Notes: generated by a model from the sequence alone, not told the origin. DNA of 64,000 nt from Chamaesiphon sp041738715 (GCA_041738715.1 JBGSPI010000132.1:62001-126000), one strand, 5' to 3'. Numbered from the stretch's first letter, positions 17,284-25,928 are shown. Numbers and translations: made by a program.

Positions 17284-17574
17284 TTAATTATCAATTAATA
17301 GCTGCAATTGTTGATAAATTTCCTCGCGGACAGGAGCCTTAAGAGATCGACTCAAGCGATTTTTTTTCTGGGCTATTTGTAAACAACTAGCTGTCGGACA
17401 TAGATATGCCGAACGACCTTGGTGGTGACGACGATCGATCTCGATTTTAACTTCCTTCGATGGATGACACCTCACCACCCGCCAAAATTCACTTCTGGGG
17501 GCTAGTTTACGGCAACTAATACAACAACGTTCATCTTTGGTCATAGGGATTAATCTGAGCATAACCGATCTCAC
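17284..17574 (-). CDS. YlxR-family (DUF448) RNA-binding protein
   Basis: A 96-residue basic protein of the YlxR family. It shows CCISCRKLAPRSEFWRVVR, the family's N-terminal CxxC-R signature, and GRSAYLCPTASCLQIAQKK, the second conserved block. YlxR is usually encoded between nusA and infB; here it overlaps the end of a CapD-like gene by GTGA and has neither neighbour. The GTG at 17574 gives translational coupling; an ATG at 17544 (MTKDERCC) is an equally good start. Its last codons run into AT-rich TCAATTA-like tandem units. YlxR proteins bind RNA and have been linked to RNase P and transcription control in other bacteria. Confidence 0.85.
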   Translation of the reverse strand: MRSVMLRLIPMTKDERCCISCRKLAPRSEFWRVVRCHPSKEVKIEIDRRHHQGRSAYLCPTASCLQIAQKKNRLSRSLKAPVREEIYQQLQLLIDN

Positions 17575-19502
17575 GCCGTGAGTTGTTGGATTGATGCCTT
17601 CACAGCTACAGGTAAATCTGTCGTCGTCACCTGACTGGGCTGATACTCAGGTACTAAATTCCGTAATATAGCTAGACAACCCTCGGGATGATTGATCGAT
17701 ACTTCTGTCACTAACTGCTCTAAGCTATGCTGCAATATTTCCCAAGTTAACAGATCCTCATGGGCGCAGAAAATTTTCGGATGCTGAGTTGCCACAGCTA
17801 ATTCCATATCCAAAAGTAGCTCCTCATAAATCTTTTCCCCAGGACGCAATCCAGTAATTTCGATCGGTACATCGACTTCAGGCTCTAGTCCATTTAGCCG
17901 AATCATCTGGGTGGCTAAATCATAAATTTTTACTGGTTCGCCCATATCGAGCAGAAACACCTCGCCGCCGCTAGCCATTGCGCCAGCTTGAATTACCAAG
18001 GTCGCGGCTTCGGGAATTGACATAAAGTAACGAGTGATATCTTTATGGGTGACTGTCAACGGTTGACCTTTGATTAATTGCTGTTGAAAGCGGGGAATAA
18101 CTGAACCACTGCTACCCAAAACATTCCCAAATCTGACCATCGTTAAACAGGTCTCAACCCCTTGAGCAGCTAAAGCTTGCAAGATCAACTCTGTCACTCG
18201 TTTAGTTGTGCCCATCACATTTGTCGGTCGCACAGCTTTGTCGGTAGAGATCAAGACAAATTTTTCGACCCCAGCGGCGATGCTTTCCTCTACTGTTACC
18301 CAAGTGCCGATGATATTATTTTCCACACCAGCTACTATATTTGCTTCAACTAAGGGTACATGTTTGTACGCAGCCGCATGATATACCGTCTGTACGCCTC
18401 GATCGCGCAATAACCAACTCAACCGCTCTCGATCGATTACCGAGCCGAGATGGGCGGATTTGACCAGGCTGGGATGGGTTTCGCCTAACTCTAGATCGAT
18501 TTGATAAAGGGCAAACTCACTTAAATCGTATAACACCAACTCCCGTGGCTGTTGCTGGGCGATTTGCCGACATAACTCAGAACCGATCGAGCCACCAGAT
18601 CCGGTGACTAAAACAACTTTACCTTTGACATCAGCCTGCATCAATTCTGGCAAAGGAGCGATCGGATCCCGACCTAATAAATCTTCGATATTAATGTCCC
18701 GAACTCGATCGACAGCACCACCACTGGTCAAGATCTCACTGATACTGGGCACTGTTTTGAGCGGCATCGACAAAGATTGGAGCGACTTGAGGATTTCCTT
18801 CCGGCGGGATGCGCTGACGCGCGGGATCGCTAACAGAATGACATTAATTTGTCCCTCTGATTTAAGTCGAGCTAGTTCTGATGGCGGATAGACTTTCAAA
18901 CCATTCAACACGCGATTGTACAAGTCAGCATCGTCATCAATAAAACATACGGGCTGATAACCATTTTCTCGTACTAATGTATCATATAACAGACTACCGG
19001 CAGACCCCGCGCCATAAATTGCGGCTTTGGCAATATTCCAGGTGGGTTTCTCCGCGTACAAAATCCTTGTCAAAACCGATCGCAAGAATAGCCGGATCAC
19101 GATCAGACTCAGCATGGTTAAAACTGCATCATTGATCAATACCGATCCAGGTAAACCAGCCCAAGGAAAGATATAGTTGAGGCTAATTAAGACGACCGAA
19201 CTGACGGTGATCGCCCGTAGCACCACTGGGGCGAATTCGGTGCCAATATACCTCAAGACTGGCTGATAAATGCCCATCTGCCAGAAGATCAGGAGTTTGC
19301 AACTGATGATTAAAGCAATCACAGCCCAATTAGATCGAAAAATCGAGATTGGGGAAACAAAATCAAATTTAAAACAAATTGACGTATAAATTATTACTAG
19401 AAATGCGACTAAATCGATCGTGGCTAACACCAGCAACTTAGATCCTTGTGATAAGGAAACTAGCGTTGGTTTGAAAGTGTCGGAGTAAGGGAATTTATTC
19501 AT
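17571..19502 (-). CDS. CapD/FlaA1-type membrane nucleotide-sugar epimerase/dehydratase
   Basis: A 643-residue polysaccharide-biosynthesis protein. The N-terminal quarter has about four transmembrane helices (LLVLATIDLVAFLVIIYTS onward). Next is a CoA-binding/Rossmann-like domain with YGAGSAGSLLYDTL (about 165-180), then the extended SDR catalytic domain from about residue 290 with the NAD-binding VTGSGGSIGSELCRQI, YHAAAYKHVPLVEAN and the active-site region ISTDKAVRPTNVMG. This is the WbpM/CapD architecture, which dehydrates UDP-GlcNAc-type sugars at C4/C6 to feed capsule or glycan synthesis. Together with glycosyltransferases at 59-61 kb and the export permease at the window end it indicates surface-glycan production. 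The exact sugar is unknown. Confidence 0.93.
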   Translation of the reverse strand: MNKFPYSDTFKPTLVSLSQGSKLLVLATIDLVAFLVIIYTSICFKFDFVSPISIFRSNWAVIALIISCKLLIFWQMGIYQPVLRYIGTEFAPVVLRAITVSSVVLISLNYIFPWAGLPGSVLINDAVLTMLSLIVIRLFLRSVLTRILYAEKPTWNIAKAAIYGAGSAGSLLYDTLVRENGYQPVCFIDDDADLYNRVLNGLKVYPPSELARLKSEGQINVILLAIPRVSASRRKEILKSLQSLSMPLKTVPSISEILTSGGAVDRVRDINIEDLLGRDPIAPLPELMQADVKGKVVLVTGSGGSIGSELCRQIAQQQPRELVLYDLSEFALYQIDLELGETHPSLVKSAHLGSVIDRERLSWLLRDRGVQTVYHAAAYKHVPLVEANIVAGVENNIIGTWVTVEESIAAGVEKFVLISTDKAVRPTNVMGTTKRVTELILQALAAQGVETCLTMVRFGNVLGSSGSVIPRFQQQLIKGQPLTVTHKDITRYFMSIPEAATLVIQAGAMASGGEVFLLDMGEPVKIYDLATQMIRLNGLEPEVDVPIEITGLRPGEKIYEELLLDMELAVATQHPKIFCAHEDLLTWEILQHSLEQLVTEVSINHPEGCLAILRNLVPEYQPSQVTTTDLPVAVKASIQQLTA

Positions 19503-19747
19503 TGCGATCGTCTGGCTATCCTACTCGAAACCTGCGTTTTTCGATCATCTATCCATCAGGTATACTATAACCGATCGACGGACTTCAGAGATGATCTGGC
19601 GCGATCGAATCAATGATTGGTTATTGTAATTAGATTGCTAAATACAAATTACATTTCCTGTTTGGCTGCGATTTTTGACTTAGTTTACAGCGAAATTATG
19701 ATGAGATTGAATATTTTGGAGACTCGAAACTTCAGGCTAAATCCTAC

Positions 19748-19951
19748 TCATATAAAAAGGGAGAGAACCTGATTCTCTCCCCTTTTATTTTGACCATCAA
19801 TGTTTTCAATTTCCTTGCTTTGGTCTTTGAGTTTTTGCCGAAGCATCTGCGTCCGTTTTTTTAGTTGACGTTGACGGGCGGAACCACCTTTGCCTTTATC
19901 ATTTCTCCCTTCTTTGCGGGGAGATTCCCATCGTTTAAGCCGTTGTGCCAT
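19748..19951 (-). CDS. Small basic conserved-type hypothetical protein
   Basis: A Lys/Arg-rich protein of about 67 residues taking ATG 19951 (MAQRLKRWESPRKEGRNDKG) as the start; an upstream start would add seven residues. The centre (KGGSARQRQLKKRTQMLRQK) is likely helical and could bind nucleic acid. No cysteines, no signal peptide. Unusually, the last 13 or so codons coincide with an intrinsic-terminator hairpin (19754-19786), so the C-terminal residues are effectively encoded by the terminator. I cannot assign a function. Confidence 0.6.
   Translation of the reverse strand: MAQRLKRWESPRKEGRNDKGKGGSARQRQLKKRTQMLRQKLKDQSKEIENIDGQNKRGENQVLSLFI
19754..19786 (-). terminator. Intrinsic terminator overlapping the 3' end of a small CDS
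   Basis: Read on the minus strand, a 9-bp stem (GGAGAGAAT-type arm against TTCTCTCCC-type arm) with a 5-nt loop is preceded by an A-tract and followed by TTTTTATATG. It sits inside the final codons of the 19748-19951 gene, with the stop TGA right after the T-tract. Confidence 0.75.
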
Positions 19952-19998
19952 AATCTGACTGCAATTATACAACCTTATAATTAATTATAGTAAATTAG

Positions 19999-20030
19999 GA
20001 AAGAGATGGCAATAGCTGCCCATCTCTTTC
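19999..20030 (-). terminator. Terminator-like hairpin downstream of chlI
   Basis: GAAAGAGATGG (19999-20009) and CCATCTCTTTC (20020-20030) form an 11-bp perfect stem with a 10-nt loop about 100 bp past the chlI stop. On the minus strand it is followed by CTAATTTACTATAATT, a moderate T-rich tail. Confidence 0.6.
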
Positions 20031-20129
20031 AGCAATTATGATGCTCTCTCATCAACCGCAAGCCTTATGTAGCAAGCATCTGAGTTCGCTAAAAATATCT
20101 CAAAGTAGATTGGATAATATCGATCATCT

Positions 20130-21203
20130 CTAACCCAATTCGACCCCAAATACTTGAGCAAAGACCTTATTTACCTTAGAGCCAGAGTCGATCGATTCCA
20201 ACGGATCTTTGCGCAGCCGATGGCGCAGACACAGGGCAATAATCCGACGAATATCATCCACAGTCACCTCTGTCCGCCCCTCTAACGCAGCCAAAGCTTT
20301 CGCCGCACGGTTAGTAACAATATCCCCACGCAGCCCATCGACATCGCACTCAGAGCAAACTTGAGAGATCTTCACCCGCAAATCGTAGTCGAGGTTAACA
20401 GATGGCAATCTGGTTTGAGCATCAACAATTCGCTGTTGGAGAACAATTTGTTCGGCCTGATATTCAACTGTAAATTTGTTCGGATTCTGGTCAAAATCCG
20501 ATCGCTGTTCAACGATTTGCACCCGTAATTCTGGTTCCTTCACAGTCCGAATTTCGGCGTGCATCCCAAACCTGTCGAGTAATTGCGGGCGTAACTCGCC
20601 TTCTTCAGGATTCCCCGAACCGACTAAGACAAACCGCGCAGGGTGACGAATCGAGATCCCTTCCCGTTCGACAGTATTCCAACCACTCGCCGCCGAATCG
20701 AGCAGCACATCCACGAGGTGATCGTCGAGCAGATTAACCTCATCTACATATAAAATGCCCCGATTAGCTTTAGCGAGTAAACCTGGTTCAAAAGCTTTCA
20801 CACCTTCAGATAGGGCTTTTTCAATATCGATCGTCCCACAGACGCGATCCTCTGTCGCACCTAGCGGCAAATCGACCATCGGTACATTTTTAGTCGTCGC
20901 CGGAAATGGGGTATGAGTAGTCAAAAACTCGGTCCGCAGTTCCTCACTCATCAAATCTGGATCGCTGGGATGACTATTGAAGGGATCTCCGGCGACCACA
21001 TCGATTTCTGGCAGCAGATCTGCCAATGCTCGAATGGTTGTAGACTTACCCGTACCCCGATCGCCCATGATCATTACCCCACCGATAAAGGGATCGATCA
21101 CATTCAATAACAGAGCTAATTTCATTTCCTCTTGACCGACGATCGCCGTAAAAGGAAATACAACCCGACGCGCTGTAGCGGGCGATTGGACAGTAACAGT
21201 CAC
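20130..21203 (-). CDS. chlI: Magnesium chelatase ATPase subunit I
   Basis: A 357-residue AAA+ protein, the ATPase ring subunit of magnesium chelatase, which inserts Mg into protoporphyrin IX at the first committed step of chlorophyll synthesis. It shows Walker A GDRGTGKSTTIRAL (about residue 47), Walker B GILYVDEVNLLDDHLVDVLL, and sensor motif VGSGNPEEGELRPQLLDRFG. Length and sequence match cyanobacterial ChlI throughout. No chlD or chlH is adjacent. Start ATG 21203 (MTVTVQSPATARRVVFPF) fits the family. The gene is followed by a terminator-like hairpin at 19999-20030. Confidence 0.98.
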   Translation of the reverse strand: MTVTVQSPATARRVVFPFTAIVGQEEMKLALLLNVIDPFIGGVMIMGDRGTGKSTTIRALADLLPEIDVVAGDPFNSHPSDPDLMSEELRTEFLTTHTPFPATTKNVPMVDLPLGATEDRVCGTIDIEKALSEGVKAFEPGLLAKANRGILYVDEVNLLDDHLVDVLLDSAASGWNTVEREGISIRHPARFVLVGSGNPEEGELRPQLLDRFGMHAEIRTVKEPELRVQIVEQRSDFDQNPNKFTVEYQAEQIVLQQRIVDAQTRLPSVNLDYDLRVKISQVCSECDVDGLRGDIVTNRAAKALAALEGRTEVTVDDIRRIIALCLRHRLRKDPLESIDSGSKVNKVFAQVFGVELG

Positions 21204-21468
21204 AGTAATTACCTAGATTAAATAGTTTTGATTATCGCCCCTTATTATAATCGCACTTCGACCAGGACAACATAGGGGCGAGGAACAGTTGACAGTCCCC
21301 TCGTCCCCCGTCGTCATATTCAGAACTAAATCAGCATAAAGTCCATTTAGAACAACTAAGTCACAACGCTATAATATTGAGCGATTTAACGGATTTGTGG
21401 CATAGCAAAACTAGTGGCACATCGCGATTAATGACAGCGTTGCTGGTCAATATTAGGAAGTATGTTGC

Positions 21469-22905
21469 ATGACTAATTCATCTTCTCTGGGTCGTCAAGA
21501 TTCAAATTCAGAAATCCTCGAACTGGAATCAATTTCGCCCAATGATAAGTATTCAATCGTTGGGATAAGCTCTGAGTCGGAGTCACAGCCGATCGCGCAG
21601 ATAGAAAGTCCACTCAGAGAGGAGCGTACCGTCAACAGCAATCCAGATTTAACTAGATCGACTCAGTTATCATCAGCCACAAATAAATTAACTGAGGTAG
21701 ATGATTCACCACGCCAGCCAACTATTGTTACTAAATCGATCATCATCGATTCGACTGGCGAAAAACTGGATATCAGAGCCGAACTTGATTCGATCTTGAC
21801 CTCCCTCAAACATCCGATCCCACCCCCACCCAAGCCAACAGAAGAGATTGACTCGATCTCGGATACACTGGCAAAAATTGCAGCGGCTGAACCGATTGCT
21901 CACAGCCAGCAATTACTGGTAGAACTACAGGCTAGTCGCGCCCAAATTGCTGATTCCCAGGCAGAATTACAATTGCTGCATCAACGCAATCAAGCTCAAG
22001 TTGACACGGTAGATCATAACGTTCTCCAAATCAAACAACTCAAATTTCGCACCCAACAATTGGCGCGCCATAGCGGAAATCAACTCCAAAAAGTTCAAGT
22101 AATGCTTGCTTCCCTGGAGCAGATTCGCGCAGAAATTGTGACCAATTTAGCCAAATTTGGTGGTTATGAGGAGATTCACTCCATGCTGGTGCAACTCGAA
22201 GACACGCGCCAAGCCTTGATCATTGCTCACGATCGACTGAAAACTGGACAAGAGGCTTTTTATGAGTCTTTGCGGGCAATTCAGGAGCAGGTAGCCTTCC
22301 AGAGCCAAGATACAGAGCAGAAATTACATGATTATCAAGAGTCGATTCAGAGTCTGATGGCAGCTATTACAGCCGATCGACAGCAGATTGCCGTGATGGG
22401 TGTCGAAATGACCATAAGGCTGACTGAATGGCAGGCTTTGAACGCTGAGATTACCAAGATGCACAGTCAAATCGTCGAAAAATCTCAAACGCTTCAAGCT
22501 AGTATTGCCGAGATCGATCGCGGGTTTGCCCAACTCGCCCAATCTGTCCAACAGGAAAAGGCGCAGTTTTACGAATTAACTGTCGAAACAATCGATAAAG
22601 CTGATGCCATGCGATCGCAATTTGCTGATATTGCTAGACAGATTGGACTCGATCGTGAGGCAATCGAACAACTTAAAACTGAGATTGAATCAGTCCGCCA
22701 TAACGTCGATGTTGAATCCGAGCAACAAATCAAACATTTCGATCGCCAGTATCAGGAACTAATGTCTAATTGGAGCGATTTGGTAGTTCGTCAAAAGACT
22801 CTTACGCGTCATAGTGGTAGATTTTCTACCTGGTTATGGATTTTATCCTTGATGGTTGGGGTGATTTTTATTTTGTTAATTATGGTGTTGATGAGTCTCA
22901 AATAA
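21469..22905 (+). CDS. Tail-anchored long coiled-coil protein, unknown function
   Basis: A 478-residue protein with three parts: a low-complexity acidic/Ser-rich N terminus (1-130, including HPIPPPPKPTEE), a long coiled coil (about 140-440, Gln/Ile/Leu heptads such as QQLLVELQASRAQIADSQAE), and one C-terminal transmembrane helix (WLWILSLMVGVIFILLIMVL) ending in MSLK. No signal peptide, so the bulk should face the cytoplasm with a C-terminal membrane anchor. The segment QLARHSGNQLQKVQ recurs in altered form near the C terminus as KTLTRHSGRFSTW. It lies upstream of mscL, 75 bp apart. A role in membrane organisation or stress sensing is possible, but I do not recognise the family. Confidence 0.8.
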   Translation: MTNSSSLGRQDSNSEILELESISPNDKYSIVGISSESESQPIAQIESPLREERTVNSNPDLTRSTQLSSATNKLTEVDDSPRQPTIVTKSIIIDSTGEKLDIRAELDSILTSLKHPIPPPPKPTEEIDSISDTLAKIAAAEPIAHSQQLLVELQASRAQIADSQAELQLLHQRNQAQVDTVDHNVLQIKQLKFRTQQLARHSGNQLQKVQVMLASLEQIRAEIVTNLAKFGGYEEIHSMLVQLEDTRQALIIAHDRLKTGQEAFYESLRAIQEQVAFQSQDTEQKLHDYQESIQSLMAAITADRQQIAVMGVEMTIRLTEWQALNAEITKMHSQIVEKSQTLQASIAEIDRGFAQLAQSVQQEKAQFYELTVETIDKADAMRSQFADIARQIGLDREAIEQLKTEIESVRHNVDVESEQQIKHFDRQYQELMSNWSDLVVRQKTLTRHSGRFSTWLWILSLMVGVIFILLIMVLMSLK

Positions 22906-22979
22906 ACACAATTGAGATATAGTCATTACGGTTTTAATTTGCTAGTTTTACCAATTTTTAGAGAGGAGAAGTTAACATT

Positions 22980-23417
22980 ATGACCTTGAGACATTCTAGA
23001 TCTGCCGCTACCGGATTTATTAGAGACTTTCAAGATTTCGTCATCAAAGGTAATATTTTTGACCTGGCAATTGCCGTGATCATGGGTGGAGCCTTCGGGA
23101 AAGTAATTGAATCACTGATTAAAGATGTGATTACTCCGGCTATCCTCGAACCCACTATTAAAGCCAGCGGTGCCAAAGATTTGGAAGGCTGGACAGTGGG
23201 TGCGGCTAAGTTGGGTTTATTTCTATCCAACATTATCACTTTTGTGGTAATTGCCTTTGTGATCTTTTTGATGGTTAGAGCAATGGCTGCATTCAAGCGG
23301 AAAGAGGAAAAATTAGACGCAGCAGACACCAAAGAATGTCCGTATTGCCTATCGACAATTCCAATTGCTGCAACAAAATGCGCTCATTGTACATCAGAGT
23401 TACCGCCGACGATGTAG
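22980..23417 (+). CDS. mscL: Large-conductance mechanosensitive channel with zinc-ribbon-like tail
   Basis: A 145-residue MscL, the pentameric channel that opens under membrane tension to release solutes on osmotic downshock. TM1 lies in FDLAIAVIMGGAFGKVIESL (gate region around residues 22-42) and TM2 in LSNIITFVVIAFVIFLMVRA. Instead of a plain amphipathic tail, the C terminus carries two CxxC pairs (KECPYCLSTI and TKCAHCTSEL), a likely zinc ribbon that could tie the cytoplasmic bundle to metal or redox state. A GAGAGGAG ribosome-binding site precedes ATG 22980. Its stop abuts the thiS stop on the other strand with no spacer. Confidence 0.95.
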   Translation: MTLRHSRSAATGFIRDFQDFVIKGNIFDLAIAVIMGGAFGKVIESLIKDVITPAILEPTIKASGAKDLEGWTVGAAKLGLFLSNIITFVVIAFVIFLMVRAMAAFKRKEEKLDAADTKECPYCLSTIPIAATKCAHCTSELPPTM

Positions 23418-23621
23418 TTACCCACCACCGACAATTGTGACGATTTCTAAGCGATCTCCATCCACAATTTCGGTAGTTTCCCAAAACTGACGGTGCAAAA
23501 TTTCGCCATTATATTCAATGGCTAAAAGTCGGGGATTTAGTCCCATTTGAACTAGTAACTGTGGCAAGGAAGTCTGTGGCAAACAGCTACAGACTTCCCC
23601 ATTAACTTGTAACTCGACCAT
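23418..23621 (-). CDS. thiS: Sulfur carrier protein ThiS
   Basis: A 67-residue ubiquitin-like protein whose C-terminal glycine is adenylated and thiocarboxylated to deliver sulfur for the thiazole half of thiamine. The hallmark C-terminal Gly-Gly is present as TIVGGG, preceded by the family's DGDRLEIV. Length is typical. It follows thiE by 31 bp on the same strand, consistent with a thiE-thiS operon. Start ATG 23621 (MVELQVNGEV) is clear. Confidence 0.95.
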   Translation of the reverse strand: MVELQVNGEVCSCLPQTSLPQLLVQMGLNPRLLAIEYNGEILHRQFWETTEIVDGDRLEIVTIVGGG

Positions 23622-23652
23622 GAAAGTATTAATTATGAATTAGGAACAATCG

Positions 23653-24705
23653 CTAGCGATCGACTGGTGTCACGCGATTTAAAATTGAAAGACAGATCTG
23701 CACTGCCTGAGTCGGATGATCTGACTCCATAATTGCTCTGACGATCGCCACGGCAGGTGCGCCAGCTTGGAGGACATCATTGATATTATTACTATCTATG
23801 CCACCGATCGCAAACCAGGGGATAGTTGCATGTTTAGCCGCATATTGAACATATTCTAGCCCAGCAGCAGCCTTCCCTGCCTTCGTGGGAGTCTCATACA
23901 CAGGACCCACCCCAATATAATCAGCACCCTCTTGAATGGCGCGAGCCATCTCTTCTGGATTAGTAGTAGATCTACCGATAATTCGGTGCGATCCGAGTAA
24001 TTGTCTAGCTAGGGCAATTGGCACATCTTGCTGACCCAAATGAACCCCATCAGCATCGACAGCGAGAGCCAGATCCACTCGATCGTTGAGGATAAATAAT
24101 CCGCCATAATGATGGCAGAGTTGACACATCTGTTTCGCCATCATTAATCGATCGATATCGTTACTGCTCTTATCACGATATTGCACCAAAGTCAGCCCTC
24201 CCTGGAGAGCCGCTTCGACTCGTGCGAGTAAATCTGGCGTTGAAGAAGTAACTAAATACAACTTGGCATTTGTCAGGATCTGCCGACGATGATAGGCAAG
24301 TAAATTACTCTCTAAGGTATAGACCCGATAGCGCATCTGCTTACAACTGCTACTTAGACTCGCTGAATGCAGTTTGCCATACTCTTCCAGTACCCGCAAA
24401 GCTTCCTGCACCCGACAGAGATTGGCTTGAAGGAGTTGGGCGATGCCTGTCCGTTGTTCTTCACGGGGATGGCTCAATCCTGTGCCTACATCGGCTACTG
24501 TATTGCGTGCTGCCCGAATCTCGGGAGTGTGCCACATCCCCAAGTCTTGACGCATTTGCTTGCACTCATTAGACATCTGGGCATCATTGAGCGCAAATCG
24601 ACACCATTCTTCAATGATTCGTAATCCTTCTCTTGCTCGATCGAAATTTGCATCCAAAATTCGCCATACGGCTGGGTTGGTCGGAGTTTTGCTGGTGTCG
24701 GTCAT
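23653..24705 (-). CDS. thiE: Thiamine phosphate synthase, two-domain cyanobacterial form
   Basis: ThiE joins the pyrimidine and thiazole phosphates to make thiamine phosphate. The protein has an N-terminal ThiD2/ThiED-like helical domain (about 1-135, RILDANFDRAREGLRIIEEW) followed by the TIM-barrel ThiE domain (LYLVTSSTPDLLARVEAALQ, VQYRDKSS, LILNDRVDLALAVDADGVHL-type stretch, GRSTTNPEE and IGVGPVYETPTK). I start it at ATG 24705 (MTDTSKTPTNPAV). An open frame extends 22 codons upstream, but that part (PPDPQTPSPPVPRPPSP) is a translation of GGGGACT-like repeats and not real protein. Operon with thiS. Confidence 0.95.
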   Translation of the reverse strand: MTDTSKTPTNPAVWRILDANFDRAREGLRIIEEWCRFALNDAQMSNECKQMRQDLGMWHTPEIRAARNTVADVGTGLSHPREEQRTGIAQLLQANLCRVQEALRVLEEYGKLHSASLSSSCKQMRYRVYTLESNLLAYHRRQILTNAKLYLVTSSTPDLLARVEAALQGGLTLVQYRDKSSNDIDRLMMAKQMCQLCHHYGGLFILNDRVDLALAVDADGVHLGQQDVPIALARQLLGSHRIIGRSTTNPEEMARAIQEGADYIGVGPVYETPTKAGKAAAGLEYVQYAAKHATIPWFAIGGIDSNNINDVLQAGAPAVAIVRAIMESDHPTQAVQICLSILNRVTPVDR

Positions 24706-24719
24706 GGGAGATGGGGGGC

Positions 24720-24800
24720 GGGGGACTGGGGGACTGGGGGTCTGGGGGTCTGGGGGTCTGTCCACTTTCAACTTTCAACTTTCAACTTTCAACTCTCAAC
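24720..24800. repeat. Composite short tandem repeats upstream of thiE
   Basis: From 24720, GGGGACT-type units grade into three GGGGGTCT octamers, then at 24766-24800 four perfect TTTCAAC heptamers plus one variant (TCTCAAC). They fill most of the gap between thiE and the DsbA-like gene. Confidence 0.93.
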
Positions 24801-24813
24801 TGCTCCCTTTCCC

Positions 24814-25683
24814 CTAACCTCTAACCCGTGCTAAGGCTTTCTCGAAATCAGCGACAGTAGCAGCACCGGAGATAACTTCTCCATTGATGATAAATGTTGG
24901 TGTAGCATCAATACCGAGATCTCTGCCTAGTTTAAAATCTTTGACGATCGCGGCATCGGCAATTTGACGATCGGCGTTAAATTTATTGAGATCTAATTTT
25001 AGCTTAGTTGCTGTTTCTAGATAGAAAGATTCGCCTAATTTAGCCTGATTGGCAAATAAAGCCTCATGATATTCCCAGAACTTCCCTTGACGATTTGCTG
25101 ACCACGCCGCGCGAGCCGCTGGCAGGGCTTCGGGATGGATTTGGGTTAAGGGAAAATACTTATAAACAAGAGTAACTTTGTCCTTATGTTTTGCCATAAA
25201 CTGTTTGACATTTTGATTGGCAGTCGAACAAAATGGACACTGAAAATCAGAAAATTCAACCATGACGATTTTGCGATCGACAGCACCCATCACTGGAGAA
25301 TCGCCAATCAGGGCTTTGGTATTACTTCTTAATTGTTTGAGTTTTTCGGCTTGAGCTTTTTGGTCTTTTTGTTGCTGCTCGATCGCGTACTTTTGTAGTA
25401 CTTCCAGGATGATTGCTGGATTTCGCCGAATCACTTCGATGATTTGTTTTTCGAGTTGAGGACTGACTTTAGTTTTCTGCGCTAGCAAAATTTGCTTGGC
25501 TAGCAGTGGGTCTTCGCTCAAAGGATCGATCTTTATTGATGACGATGATTGTGCTAAGGGGTCAATTTCAAGTTGATTTTGCATAACTTGTGTTCCCGCC
25601 TGTGCCGGAAATGATCCCAAAAATAAAGATGACAATACTAAAGATAAAATCGGCAGCCGATACACAGCAAGGAAATACTTCAT
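24814..25683 (-). CDS. Exported DsbA-family thiol-disulfide oxidoreductase
   Basis: A 289-residue protein with a signal peptide (LPILSLVLSSLFLGSFPAQA), so it acts in the periplasm or thylakoid lumen. Residues about 65-130 are a helical Gln/Lys-rich linker (KYAIEQQQKDQKAQAEKLKQ). The C-terminal thioredoxin-fold DsbA/DSBA-like domain (140-289) has the active site SDFQCPFCSTANQ, the cis-Pro loop DATPTFIINGEVISGA and the KYFPLTQIHPEALPAARAA segment. This layout matches Com1/ScsC/BdbD-like oxidases or isomerases. It lies next to another exported thioredoxin-like protein (25929-26450), and the two may work together in disulfide formation. Partner electron acceptor is not in the window. Confidence 0.93.
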   Translation of the reverse strand: MKYFLAVYRLPILSLVLSSLFLGSFPAQAGTQVMQNQLEIDPLAQSSSSIKIDPLSEDPLLAKQILLAQKTKVSPQLEKQIIEVIRRNPAIILEVLQKYAIEQQQKDQKAQAEKLKQLRSNTKALIGDSPVMGAVDRKIVMVEFSDFQCPFCSTANQNVKQFMAKHKDKVTLVYKYFPLTQIHPEALPAARAAWSANRQGKFWEYHEALFANQAKLGESFYLETATKLKLDLNKFNADRQIADAAIVKDFKLGRDLGIDATPTFIINGEVISGAATVADFEKALARVRG

Positions 25684-25749
25684 CTTTATTTTTTTAGGTT
25701 AATTAAATTACTGAAAATAATCATCATGTTCTGGGTAGATACTTCTCTT

Positions 25750-25830
25750 AACGGAGAGGCTACTTCTGCTAAGGCAGAGGCTACGCCAACGGCTCACTTC
25801 GGCTCACTTCGGCTCACTTCGGCTAGGCTC
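25750..25830. repeat. Dispersed-repeat patch with 10-bp tandem units
   Basis: GGCTCACTTC is repeated three times in tandem at 25791-25820. Just upstream are two overlapping variants of the GGAGAGGCTAC...GCCAACG word that also occurs at 4069-4086 and, altered, around 59953-59978. No coding potential. Confidence 0.8.
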
Positions 25831-25928
25831 AGTGCAAGCCGCTCAGTGCGAGTGTACCAACCGCTGGGTAGATGAGTAGACGAGTAGATAGGGAACCATC
25901 AATTCTGTATTCCCCTACTCTCTGCCCT

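Noticed and set aside
24706..24771. Upstream extension of ThiE
   Set aside because: The extra 22 residues are Pro/Ser repeats derived from GGGGACT-type tandem repeats; family members begin near the MTDTSKTP position.
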